From NCBI GenBank assembly GCA_002869845.2, contig NEWS02000004.1, positions 851,954 through 915,953 of the forward strand: a DNA stretch of 64,000 nucleotides. Reading direction: 5' to 3'. The position numbers and the translations under genes were made by a program. The stretch comes from Nitrospira sp. CG24B. Its GTDB lineage: Bacteria; Nitrospirota; Nitrospiria; Nitrospirales; Nitrospiraceae. Every line of letters starts with the position of its first letter. The first letter of the stretch is position 1. The notes beneath the pieces were generated by a model. It saw nothing but the letters and a program-made list of their open reading frames with translations, was not told where the DNA came from and did not search any database. This document shows, one piece after another, positions 8,346-16,051 of this stretch.

Positions 8346-8666
8346 TCAGTGTTGTTCTAGAGCATCGACAACATACTGTAGACGGTCGGTTGGCGGGACT
8401 GAGGCCTGACTGTACCGGCAGGGAGGAATATCGGCTTGCAGTCTTCGTAAGAGCGTCGTCATCTTCATCGTACTTGGCACTTCGCAGATCCAGACATGCA
8501 TGCCGGATTCCAATTCATCAAAATGGCGCTGCACGCGAAAGCTGGGCTGCTCCATAAAGTAGGCGGAGAGAAAACCGTTCACGGCCGTCACGACCCAGGG
8601 CTGTTCCTTGATGTAGCGATAGCTCAACCGCAGTTCTATTATCGTGGCTTGCGCTTCGGACTCCAT
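8346..8666 (-). CDS. Hypothetical protein, 106 residues
   Basis: I do not recognise this small soluble protein. It has plausible alternating polarity (ATIIELRLSYRYIKEQPWVV, then FRVQRHFDELESGMHVWICE) and no signal peptide or membrane segment. It lies between the lysine-type operon and a SnoaL-like gene on the same strand. The ribosome binding site is weak. An overlapping frame at 8518-8829 looks less protein-like. I accept it with low confidence. Confidence 0.45.
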   Translation of the reverse strand: MESEAQATIIELRLSYRYIKEQPWVVTAVNGFLSAYFMEQPSFRVQRHFDELESGMHVWICEVPSTMKMTTLLRRLQADIPPCRYSQASVPPTDRLQYVVDALEQH

Positions 8667-8722
8667 CGCTGCACTCTATCAAGTCCGTTATGAGTCCGCC
8701 ACTGCCCAAACAGAATATATTG

Positions 8723-9247
8723 TTATGGCCGAGCTGGGCTGGAAGATGCAGCAGGCCGTGAAGCAAGAGGCCCGCCGAACTGAGCAGACCGAAAGGATTC
8801 ATGCCACGATAACAATTGCCAATGGCCATTGCGGCGTTCGAGCACCCCGGTTTCCCGCATCGGTAACACAGTCCGTTTCACGTCAGGTCCGTCGGCCACA
8901 TAGCGAATATAGTCGAGTTCCATCGCATACCAAGCCAGATCTCCTTTCGTCCAGACCTTCAGTTCATTGATCGGAATCTCGAGTTTCTGGGAATTAACGA
9001 ATTCCTCCCGCATGCCCTCCTCAAGCTCCGTCCAACCGACATACTTACGGCCGGCAACCCCGTAACTGATGATATCGACATCGTGTGCCATCAGTCGTGA
9101 AAGCGTCGGCAGGTCCTTTTCGGCATTGGCTCGCACCATGCGGCGGATGGCGGACTCTGGATCGGAAGGTTCCAACGCCCTCGCGGCGGTCGAGGCACTG
9201 ATCAACAGTGTCAGGACACACCACGCACACAGTCTGAGGCGGATCAT
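8723..9247 (-). CDS. Exported SnoaL/NTF2-like protein
   Basis: A 174-residue protein with an N-terminal signal peptide (MIRLRLCAWCVLTLLISAST, cleavage near ARAL). A cone-shaped NTF2/SnoaL-like domain follows: SAIRRMVRANAEKDLPTLSR, LMAHDVDIISYGVAGRKYVG, then LKVWTKGDLAWYAMELDY and TGVLERRNGHWQLLSWHES. The final part is the classic last two strands of this fold. The start has GGGAG seven bases upstream. Exported SnoaL-like proteins are common and mostly unassigned; a ketosteroid-isomerase-like or ligand-binding role cannot be chosen from sequence. The Ser/Ala/Pro-rich tail of about 15 residues is probably disordered. Confidence 0.75.
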   Translation of the reverse strand: MIRLRLCAWCVLTLLISASTAARALEPSDPESAIRRMVRANAEKDLPTLSRLMAHDVDIISYGVAGRKYVGWTELEEGMREEFVNSQKLEIPINELKVWTKGDLAWYAMELDYIRYVADGPDVKRTVLPMRETGVLERRNGHWQLLSWHESFRSAQFGGPLASRPAASSSPARP

Positions 9248-9379
9248 GAATGACTCCCTTCATCAACCAGCTCGAAGAATCGAATCAGCGCTCCCATCAA
9301 TGCCCAACAAGAACTGGCATAACCCTCAACAGGCCTAGCGCACCGAGGGGTGCTACTCCCACAACGGAATTTTCCCATA

Positions 9380-9946
9380 TTACTCTTCAATTCCCTCACA
9401 GCTGGCGCGAAGCCACTTGCCTTTGATGTCCATGTGAGTCTTGCCCGATCCTTTGAGGTTCCTGTCACCGGTTGCCACAAGACTTTCGGGTGTCTTTGCT
9501 TCGATCGTGAGGTGTCCAGTTGATGCCGGTGGGCCGGGGCAGATTTGATCGATGACAAGTTTCGATGAAGATTTCGAAATCACTTTGACCTTGCAGTTCA
9601 CCTCAGCATCGTCATCTTCGTCTTCCATCTCCTTGATGATCCGGTCCTGCGATACATCCTCCTTTGTAACGCAGGATGCTACCGTCATCGTGTGAGGCTT
9701 GCCTTCGCGGGCGTTCATCATCTGCTCCGTTTGAACCCGTTGTGCCGGCGTCATGTTGGCTGCCGTCTCCGGTGAGAGCTTCATCCCCGATACAACGGTT
9801 GTCACTGTCATTTCCCATGCACCGGGTTTCACGTTGAGCGATTCGGCTCGTGCATCCAGTGCAAGCATAGGGATACAGAGCCCAAGTATCAGACCAACTC
9901 CCAGCGTCGCGAGTTGATACTCCAATGTCTTTTGTGCCTTGCGCAT
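9380..9946 (-). CDS. DUF3617-family exported protein
   Basis: A 188-residue predicted periplasmic protein. The start at 9946 (MRKAQKTLEY) is preferred to the upstream ATG at 9982 because AAAGGAGGG sits directly before it. After the signal peptide (LGLCIPMLALDARA) comes the DUF3617 pattern: LNVKPGAWEMTVTTVVSGMK, a central region with PAQRVQTEQMM, the conserved Cys in ASCVTKEDV, a second Cys near CKVKVISKSS, and the C-terminal strands ending KWLRASCEG. The two or more cysteines could form disulfides. Function of the family is unknown. An acidic insert (EMEDEDDDAEVN) interrupts the central part. Confidence 0.78.
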   Translation of the reverse strand: MRKAQKTLEYQLATLGVGLILGLCIPMLALDARAESLNVKPGAWEMTVTTVVSGMKLSPETAANMTPAQRVQTEQMMNAREGKPHTMTVASCVTKEDVSQDRIIKEMEDEDDDAEVNCKVKVISKSSSKLVIDQICPGPPASTGHLTIEAKTPESLVATGDRNLKGSGKTHMDIKGKWLRASCEGIEE

Positions 9947-10474
9947 GAGCCCTCCTTTCATGACGAAGTTCAAATGATGCAATCATTGTAATGATTCCTG
10001 CCAGATGGGTAAATGGCCATGGAAGTTGGATGGACAGCTTCCAGCCAGCGGACTTATCCAATGGAGCGTCACAGCGTTCCAAAATTTTCAACCTTGACCT
10101 GTATATTATCCCAGGCATAGGCTGTACGTAGTACTTCTCTGCCTCATTCTGGAGGTGGACCCATGGTCCTCCGTGGAGCACAATTCCAACGGTCCGAATC
10201 TGCCAGGTGTAGATTCCTCGCTAGACGGTTCCTCTCCACATATCGTGTCACGTTCGTGCAAAGGCGGGCTAATGCCGACTGCCTCCCGCAAGGAAGGCGG
10301 ACGACACGCAGACGTCTGATGCACTCCTACGGTATGGGCCAGTGTTGGCAACCGCACAAAGGACTCGCGTCGTATAGCGCGAGCGGGCGATCTATGTCAT
10401 GCGGGAATTGGAGGCGTGGGTGGTGCCCATAAACACTCGCTCGATGATCTGAACCTACACAAGGGGAGGGCGCG
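9947..10474. other. Intergenic region of about 530 bases
   Basis: No open frame here has a good start site or recognisable family. The region lies between the DUF3617 gene and the oppositely oriented zinc-ribbon gene, so it should hold both promoters. I see no clear promoter pair, repeat or RNA. Confidence 0.5.
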
Positions 10475-10834
10475 ATGGGACCAACAAAGGCAATCGTGAA
10501 AGGACAGGCTCTCTACGAAGCGTTGGGGGGGAAGTTGATCAAGGACGGTTTCACGAACCGGCAGGACATGGAAGAATACGTGAGCCGTCATTATCTCACC
10601 CTGCCGGTCGTCGATCAACAAGGGCGGCCATGGCTCCTCGATGGAAAGCCAGTCTATTGTCTGCACGGAACTCAATTCGAAACGATGAATGATGCGCAGG
10701 TCTATCTTGTCCGCTGTCCGGATTGCGGAGGCATGGGGATTCGATTCGACGAACTCGTCATCGAATCGGACTGCATCCACTGCACAGCCTGCGGACATGA
10801 ATTCGATGTCAGGCTGGAAATGATGGAGACATAG
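10475..10834 (+). CDS. Hypothetical protein with C-terminal zinc ribbon
   Basis: A 119-residue protein with a strong ribosome binding site (AGGGGAGGG) before the ATG. The N-terminal 80 residues (EALGGKLIKDGFTNRQDMEE, then YLTLPVVDQQGRPWLLDGKP) are of no family I know. The C-terminus holds a four-cysteine zinc ribbon, CPDCGG at about residue 82 and CIHCTACGHEF near 99-109. Such small treble-clef or ribbon proteins bind zinc and often touch nucleic acid or other proteins. No operon partner is evident: upstream is an empty region and the aldo-keto reductase starts about 200 bases downstream. Expression looks real; the role is unknown. Confidence 0.7.
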   Translation: MGPTKAIVKGQALYEALGGKLIKDGFTNRQDMEEYVSRHYLTLPVVDQQGRPWLLDGKPVYCLHGTQFETMNDAQVYLVRCPDCGGMGIRFDELVIESDCIHCTACGHEFDVRLEMMET

Positions 10835-11038
10835 AACGGGCTCACCAATTAGCACCTTGGCTCTACGCACGTGTTCAATTCTTACTGGAGGCGCGTCTGG
10901 ACTGGGCTTCGGGGCAGATCTTGCATTATGTATCTTCTGAAAGATATCTCCATCATCCATACGAGGGCACAATCATTCTCACCTTGAGACCATCAGCACG
11001 AACTGTGTATGGTACAAGGCCTGACAGGGAGATCTGTG

Positions 11039-11878
11039 ATGCTATTGACCACCTATCACAACGTCCAAGTTCCCACTTTCATGTACGGCACGGCCTGGAA
11101 GAAGGAGGCCACCACCGAGCTGGTACGGCAAGCAGTCGAAGCCGGATTCACCGCAATCGATACAGCCAATCAACTCGTTCATTACGATGAAGCGAGGGTG
11201 GGGGAGGCGCTCCTCGAATTGGCAACGCAGGGCATCACCCGCGATAAGCTGTTTCTGCAAACAAAATTCACATCCGTCAACGGCCAGGATCATCGTCTAC
11301 CCTACGATGCACGAGCAAGCATCACGACGCAGGTGCAGCAATCCTTTGCCAGCTCTCTCACACATCTCCACACGGACTATCTCGACTCGTATGTCCTGCA
11401 CGGGCCCTATTCGCGGCGTGGCTTGGGAGCTGAGGACTGGGAAGTCTGGACGGCGATCGAATCCCTCTATGATGCCGGGAAGACGAAGATGATTGGGATC
11501 AGTAACGTCACGGCCGATCAGCTGACCTCGCTCTGCGTCAAAGCCAAGCACAAGCCCATGATGGTGCAGAACCGTTGCTATGCGGTCTTTGGCTGGGACA
11601 AGGAGGTGCGGGAGATTTGCCGAATAAACCAGATCATTTACCAGGGGTTCTCGCTCCTCACGGCCAATTCAGGAATCTTTGCCGAACCAGAATTGAGGGC
11701 CATGGCAGCCAAGTATCAGACAGGTCTCGCACAAATTGTCTTCCGCTTTGCCCAGCAAGTCCGCATGCTGCCGCTCACCGGCACGACGAATCCTCAACAT
11801 ATGAAAGAAGACCTGCAATCGGATCGATTCACCCTCCTCCCAGAAGAGGTTCAGCACATCGAAACCATCGGTCTCTAG
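11039..11878 (+). CDS. Aldo/keto reductase
   Basis: An NADPH-dependent TIM-barrel reductase of about 279 residues. The ATG at 11039 ([12 protein letters not shown]) has GGGAG upstream and matches the usual N-terminus better than the ATG 30 bases earlier. The catalytic tetrad is visible: D in AIDTAN, Y in [10 protein letters not shown] in LFLQTKF and H in YVLHGP. The cofactor-binding end has [16 protein letters not shown] in place of the usual IPG(S/T) stretch. The sequence of [11 protein letters not shown] differs slightly from the standard DxAxxYxNE. Substrate cannot be predicted. A DUF488 remnant begins seven bases after its stop, suggesting a former operon. Confidence 0.88.
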   Translation: MLLTTYHNVQVPTFMYGTAWKKEATTELVRQAVEAGFTAIDTANQLVHYDEARVGEALLELATQGITRDKLFLQTKFTSVNGQDHRLPYDARASITTQVQQSFASSLTHLHTDYLDSYVLHGPYSRRGLGAEDWEVWTAIESLYDAGKTKMIGISNVTADQLTSLCVKAKHKPMMVQNRCYAVFGWDKEVREICRINQIIYQGFSLLTANSGIFAEPELRAMAAKYQTGLAQIVFRFAQQVRMLPLTGTTNPQHMKEDLQSDRFTLLPEEVQHIETIGL

Positions 11879-11885
11879 TGTAGCG

Positions 11886-12104
11886 ATGAGGATTCAGGTC
11901 AAACGCGTGTATGAGCCCACGGCCAAGTCTGATGGGTTCCATGTGCTGGTCGATCGCTTGTGGCCACGGGGACTGTCCAAATCTGACGCGAAGCTTGATC
12001 TCTGGCTACCCGAGGATACGTCTCTTCAGGGTACTCCGGATCGTTCGGCACAGGATGTTAGGCATTCACTCGCACTGACTTGTAAGGCGAGGGGGGAGAT
12101 TCAA
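11886..12104 (+). pseudogene. Truncated DUF488 gene, running in frame into the next gene
   Basis: The first 41 residues ([11 protein letters not shown], then [20 protein letters not shown], then DLWL) match the N-terminus of DUF488 proteins, which are normally about 115-125 residues. After DLWL, at about 12010, similarity stops and the frame continues through about 32 unrelated residues into the start of the beta-propeller gene without a stop codon. The conserved core that should follow (a Trp-Phe-x-His-Asp type segment) is missing. I read this as the 5' stump left by a deletion or recombination that brought the propeller gene next to it. Confidence 0.65.
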
Positions 12105-13559
12105 ATGATCAGACCACTTGTCCGAATTGCGGCCGCCGCGATGTGTGGCGTGATTGTACAGGTTGCGACTCCGGCGAGTGGCGCGTGGGAACGTTTCCAT
12201 GGCGACGCCGCCAATCGCGGGTTTGCCGATGTGGATACGAAACCGGCTGCCGGGGGCTCCCTCAGCGTTCCCGGCCTCGGCACGTTCACGCCAGGCGCGG
12301 GTCCGGTCATCGCACCCGATGGAAGCGTCTATCTCGGCACGCAGGAAGGAAAAGTTATCGCTCTGCATGCGGACGGCAAGCCGTTCTGGAGCCGGGACAT
12401 CAACAAGGACGAATCGATCGTCGCCTCTCCCGCCGTCGGCGCGGATGGTTCGGTCTATGTGATCGGCGCCAAGTCGAAGATCACCAAAATAAAGTTGGGG
12501 ACGTTGGGGGCAAAAAAGACAGAGATCGCATCGATCTTGTATGCATTCAACGCGACAGGCGCCCTGCTGGCGCGGACGCCATTCCCCACTCGGACAGGCC
12601 TCCGTGGCGCCACCACGGCACCACCCAACATCGTCAGCGTAGGTGGGAAGGAGGTCATTCTCACACCCGCGATCTACCGACAGCCACACGGCGTGGAAAT
12701 GCGGCTTATCGGATTCGTGCCCACTGGAGGCGTCGTGCTCGATCAGTTGGTGACTCTAGAATTCGGGACCCCAACCGGCGGCGGCGAGTTCACTGGAATC
12801 GGCCTGGACGATGCTCTTTGCCTTATTCCCCCCCTAGGTTTCGTCTATTGCGCGATTTGCGGATTCGGCCAATGCGACTACAATCCGTCTGTGGCTCCGA
12901 GGGTTCCTCCGCCCATGCCCGGCGTTGGGGTCTTCACGTTCGCCGGTGGCGGCGCGCCGCATGTCATCGTCAGTAACCAGCTTCACAGCATCAAGGGATT
13001 CACCGCGACCTCCGCGCTCGGCTTGACCGATACGTTTCAAATACGCGATGGCGGACGGTCGTTATTTTCCGCGCCGATGGTCCTGCCTAACGGCCACACG
13101 CTTGTCAGCACCGGCAACAGGGAAATCGTCTTTGCTGAACCCAATGCAAACAAGTTGTCGTCTGTCCGCAGCCCGGGCCTAGTGTATGGACCGGCGACCC
13201 TCACCGTGAACGGTTTTGCCGTAGTCGTTGGCGAATTGGGGCTGGCAGTCTTGAACAACGGCAACGTGGTGTCGCAAGTGTCGCTTCCACCCTCTTATAC
13301 GTCGGCTGCGGCGTCGCGCACGCATGTCTTCGTCTCGACAACCGACGCCTTCTTCACCTTAGATGCCGACGCGCAGTTGGAGTTGCAGAAGTTCGACTGG
13401 GTCGGGGGCGGGAAATCACCGCCGGCCATCGGACCCGACGGCCGCGTCTATGCAATCGCCTCCGACATTCTGTTCATATTCCCGCCGCCGCTCAAGGTCT
13501 CCAAGCCGCTCCCGCACTCGACTGGCGCTGTCCTGCAAAAAGACCCCGGCGGACAATAA
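12105..13559 (+). CDS. Exported PQQ-like beta-propeller repeat protein
   Basis: A 484-residue predicted periplasmic protein. The start at 12105 is set by GAGGGGGGAGA just upstream and by the signal peptide that follows ([20 protein letters not shown], cleavage near PASGA). After [17 protein letters not shown] come blade-like repeats of the PQQ/WD-type propeller, such as [37 protein letters not shown] and [19 protein letters not shown]. No quinoprotein dehydrogenase catalytic residues are recognisable, so an assembly or binding role is more likely than enzymatic. A Cys-rich insert with [19 protein letters not shown] lies near the middle, probably disulfide-bonded. The upstream frame is open but belongs to the DUF488 stump. 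Confidence 0.75.
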   Translation: MIRPLVRIAAAAMCGVIVQVATPASGAWERFHGDAANRGFADVDTKPAAGGSLSVPGLGTFTPGAGPVIAPDGSVYLGTQEGKVIALHADGKPFWSRDINKDESIVASPAVGADGSVYVIGAKSKITKIKLGTLGAKKTEIASILYAFNATGALLARTPFPTRTGLRGATTAPPNIVSVGGKEVILTPAIYRQPHGVEMRLIGFVPTGGVVLDQLVTLEFGTPTGGGEFTGIGLDDALCLIPPLGFVYCAICGFGQCDYNPSVAPRVPPPMPGVGVFTFAGGGAPHVIVSNQLHSIKGFTATSALGLTDTFQIRDGGRSLFSAPMVLPNGHTLVSTGNREIVFAEPNANKLSSVRSPGLVYGPATLTVNGFAVVVGELGLAVLNNGNVVSQVSLPPSYTSAAASRTHVFVSTTDAFFTLDADAQLELQKFDWVGGGKSPPAIGPDGRVYAIASDILFIFPPPLKVSKPLPHSTGAVLQKDPGGQ

Positions 13560-13601
13560 TCGCGGCGTGCCTAAGCGGGCGACGCCAGGTCATATGTCTC
13601 G

Positions 13602-13754
13602 ATGGACGATACGGGTTGGATGATTCTCATAGGAATTGGTGGTGTCGTACTTTGGTTGGTGATTCACCAGCGGTACCGCCGGTGGAAAGCCGGAAAATTA
13701 GCCGATCAACTTTTGCAGAACGTAATTAAAAGCAAGGCCGCGTTTCGGCGATAG
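13602..13754 (+). CDS. Small single-span membrane protein, 50 residues
   Basis: A short gene translated as MDDTGWMILIGIGGVVLWLV, then IHQRYRRWKAGKLADQLLQN, then a basic tail. It has one strong membrane helix (WMILIGIGGVVLWLVI) followed by a positively charged amphipathic stretch, so the C-terminus should be cytoplasmic. The start has only a poor ribosome binding site. It lies 42 bases after the propeller gene and 56 before tag. The clean membrane-plus-basic layout argues for a real gene, but conservation is untested. Confidence 0.45.
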   Translation: MDDTGWMILIGIGGVVLWLVIHQRYRRWKAGKLADQLLQNVIKSKAAFRR

Positions 13755-13810
13755 CGTCTATGGTAGACATCGGGTGATTGAAGACCCTCAGTAGGTACGA
13801 AGGTCGGGTT

Positions 13811-14398
13811 ATGCCTCTTGAAAAGACACTGCGGACGCGATGCCTATGGGCCGGAGACAAACCGCATATGATCCGCTATCACGACCGGGAGTGGGGGAGG
13901 CCGGTGCATCACGATCGTCGGCTTTTTGAACTGTTGCTACTCGAAAGCGCGCAGGCTGGCCTCACCTGGGACACAATATTAAAGCGCCGAGAGAACTATC
14001 GAAAGGCCTTTGATGGCTTTGATCCCGCCAAAGTCGCCAAGTTTACAGCCGCCAGAAAGAAACAGTTATTGGGCAATCCTGGCATCATCCGCAATCGGTT
14101 GAAGATCGACGCGGCAGTGACGAATGCGCAGGCCTTTCTGGCGGTACAGAAAGAATTCGGATCGTTCGATCGGTATGTCTGGCAATTTGTCGACGGGAAA
14201 CCAAAAGTGAATCGTCGGCGAACGATGGCGGATGTCCCAGCTACAAGCCCGGAGAGCGATGCGCTGTCAAAAGACCTGAAGAAACGCGGGTTCCGCTTCG
14301 TGGGAAGCACGATCGTCTATGCCTTCATGCAGGCCATTGGAATGGTGGATGACCATCTCAACGGCTGCTTCGCCAAGACGCGAGCGGCCGCCAAGTAA
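13811..14398 (+). CDS. tag: DNA-3-methyladenine glycosylase I
   Basis: A base-excision repair enzyme of 195 residues that removes 3-methyladenine from DNA. The ATG at 13811 has AAGG nine bases upstream; an in-frame TTG at 13778 is less likely. Visible Tag-family features are RCLWAGD near the start, MIRYHDREWGRPVHHD, LFELLLLESAQAGLTWDTIL (the core helix with the conserved Glu and Trp), the FVDGKP loop and FVGSTIVYAFMQAIGMVDDH near the end. The first zinc-ligand Cys is in RCLW, and the late His and Cys are in DDHLNGCF, so the zinc site looks complete. No operon partner. Confidence 0.95.
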   Translation: MPLEKTLRTRCLWAGDKPHMIRYHDREWGRPVHHDRRLFELLLLESAQAGLTWDTILKRRENYRKAFDGFDPAKVAKFTAARKKQLLGNPGIIRNRLKIDAAVTNAQAFLAVQKEFGSFDRYVWQFVDGKPKVNRRRTMADVPATSPESDALSKDLKKRGFRFVGSTIVYAFMQAIGMVDDHLNGCFAKTRAAAK

Positions 14399-14462
14399 CC
14401 CAGTGCTTACGCGCGCCCAGTGACCTAAGCGACAGACAGAGTCCGAGCCCCAGGCGGGGGCG

Positions 14463-14891
14463 TCACATGGAGCGCCTTGTTGGTGACTCACTGGTTTCCC
14501 AGTGGCTCAAGTGCCTTAGCTGGTACAGCTTCTGCGATCCCTTCTGCTTGTTGGTGAGGTCAATCCGCGGATCATGTCGAAAAATGCCCAGCAGAAGCGC
14601 CTCTATTTCTCTTATCTCGTCACGAGTGATGTTGTAATGCACCTCGAACAGAGAGAAATGTGTCCAGCTCTTCTGTTTCGCGTTGTGGCTTTTTAGTCGG
14701 CCGCGCGCACCTCCGCCACCAGTCTTCCCAAGTCCAGCAACGCCAATGTATGTGACCTTGAAGGTGTCGCCTTTTCTATTTTCGTAGAGCACGTAGACGC
14801 CGCGCGTTTTCGGCGGGACCTGCCTCCAATTGGCGCGTGGCTCGTAACGCTTCCAGCGCTTAATGAGTCGGAGTAGCGATTGATTAGGCAT
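14463..14891 (-). CDS. GIY-YIG nuclease domain protein
   Basis: A 142-residue protein with a full GIY-YIG catalytic set: G31-V-Y33 in RGVYVLYENR, Y48-I-G50 in VTYIGVAG, R65 in GRLKSH, E97 in REIEALLLGIF and N114 in IDLTNKQKG. The domain makes up nearly the whole protein, with no added DNA-binding part. GIY-YIG enzymes cut DNA in repair, restriction and homing; this small stand-alone form could be any of these. AGAGGAA precedes the ATG. It lies about 200 bases downstream of a PD-(D/E)XK-like gene and a beta-CASP nuclease-like gene on the same strand, so three nuclease-type folds occur side by side. Confidence 0.8.
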   Translation of the reverse strand: MPNQSLLRLIKRWKRYEPRANWRQVPPKTRGVYVLYENRKGDTFKVTYIGVAGLGKTGGGGARGRLKSHNAKQKSWTHFSLFEVHYNITRDEIREIEALLLGIFRHDPRIDLTNKQKGSQKLYQLRHLSHWETSESPTRRSM

Positions 14892-15098
14892 ATTTCCTCT
14901 GTGAGCTTCAACGCACAGGACTTAGCCGCTTCGGCTCATGATTACCGGTCCACGGAAGCAGGCTTACCGTCACGCTTCTCTGAGTGGAAGGTAATTCGAT
15001 TTCCCCATCCATATGTTGAAGGGTAGCCCGGCGTCGAATTTGGTCAAGTGAACCCACTGTTGCTATTTGTCCTGGCTCTTCGCCGATATCCAACGAGT

Positions 15099-16034
15099 CT
15101 ACGCTCTCTTCGTTCTTCTCTTTCCAACCCATGCCCCTGGCACAGCGGGCGCGCCACCGGTCGCACATCCAAACCTCTTGGCTTCGTCTCGCCACTGTTG
15201 CCCGATGTTTTCTATCTTCTGCCGGTCTTTGAGAGCTTCTTTTACGAGAGCTCTATCTCGAATACTTTCTTCAGCAGAAAAGTCCCTCGGAAATGCCTGG
15301 AACTGGAAGTCCATCACATAGCCTTCAGACTTTTTGATGAATCCCTTCAGTCCCTTCGTGATTTCCATCTCAAGCCATTCAAATTGGTAGCCCTTGTAAT
15401 ATTCACAAGGGGCAAGGACAACTAAATGGATCGTCTTTGCTTGAAGTAACGGCTGCTCAGTGACGTCGTATCTAAATTCTTTGAGGTACCGCCTAGAGAA
15501 AATATAGAGAACACCATAAAGCAGCACCTCTATCGCCGCATAAACGGGATGGCCGCTCTTCCTGTCCACTTTGAGTTCTATAAATTCCACAGTATCGTAG
15601 CGATTCTGACCGGGGCGCACATGAACGAGATCGATAGCACGATGCTTGTCACACTTGTGATCCCATAGCCCAGATGCAGTCGGCACATGGTTCGTCCAAT
15701 TCTCGGCATCCGGCCACATCTTCTGGTTGATGTTGACCACCGCGCGTTGAAGTTGAATCTCCAAGCTCGGATTCTTCTTCGCCATACTTCTCTTTGGCTG
15801 GAAGCGCCAATTTTTGTCTGAGGGTGGCTCCTTGCGCGGTCGCGCTTTCCAATTCTTTTTAATCTGGTCGTAGACCTTTTTCAGAAGTTCGTCAGCAAAG
15901 TTCTTGAGTGGAACGCGATGGAGCTGATCACAGGCCTCCTTGTGGCGATAATGTGGCGACGTTTTACCGATTGACCAGACTCCGAGTTTCTTATCGATAA
16001 TTCCGTTCACACCTTTCAGAATCCCATTCTGCAT
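15099..16034 (-). CDS. PD-(D/E)XK nuclease-like protein of unknown family
   Basis: A 311-residue protein that I cannot place in a named family. A PD-(D/E)XK-type core can be traced: E92 in SLEIQLQRAV, D135 in RAIDLVHVRP, then E153-L-K155 in VEFIELKVDRKS, and a helix AAIEVLLYGVLY. The order of acidic residue, D, ExK and helix with a polar residue matches restriction-endonuclease-like folds. The N-terminal 85 residues are basic (KKNWKARPRKEPP) and may bind nucleic acid. The C-terminal third has VMDFQFQAFP and a charged helix. The start has GGAGAGGG upstream and lies 17 bases after the stop of the beta-CASP gene, so the two are surely co-transcribed. Codon use looks less GC-rich than in neighbours, hinting at transfer. 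Confidence 0.6.
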   Translation of the reverse strand: MQNGILKGVNGIIDKKLGVWSIGKTSPHYRHKEACDQLHRVPLKNFADELLKKVYDQIKKNWKARPRKEPPSDKNWRFQPKRSMAKKNPSLEIQLQRAVVNINQKMWPDAENWTNHVPTASGLWDHKCDKHRAIDLVHVRPGQNRYDTVEFIELKVDRKSGHPVYAAIEVLLYGVLYIFSRRYLKEFRYDVTEQPLLQAKTIHLVVLAPCEYYKGYQFEWLEMEITKGLKGFIKKSEGYVMDFQFQAFPRDFSAEESIRDRALVKEALKDRQKIENIGQQWRDEAKRFGCATGGAPAVPGAWVGKRRTKRA

Positions 16035-16051
16035 GATTGCCCTCTCCTAAA

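Noticed and set aside
9612-10357. Minus-strand open frames over the DUF3617 gene and the gap beyond it
   Set aside because: Composition and repeats of rare residues show they are out-of-frame shadows or chance.
11886-13559. Single 557-residue DUF488/propeller fusion protein
   Set aside because: A strong ribosome site and a complete signal peptide at 12105 show that the propeller is its own gene; an internal signal peptide would make no sense in a fusion.
14908-15195. Open frame between the GIY-YIG and PD-(D/E)XK-like genes
   Set aside because: It overlaps the end of the nuclease-like gene in another frame and has no family features.
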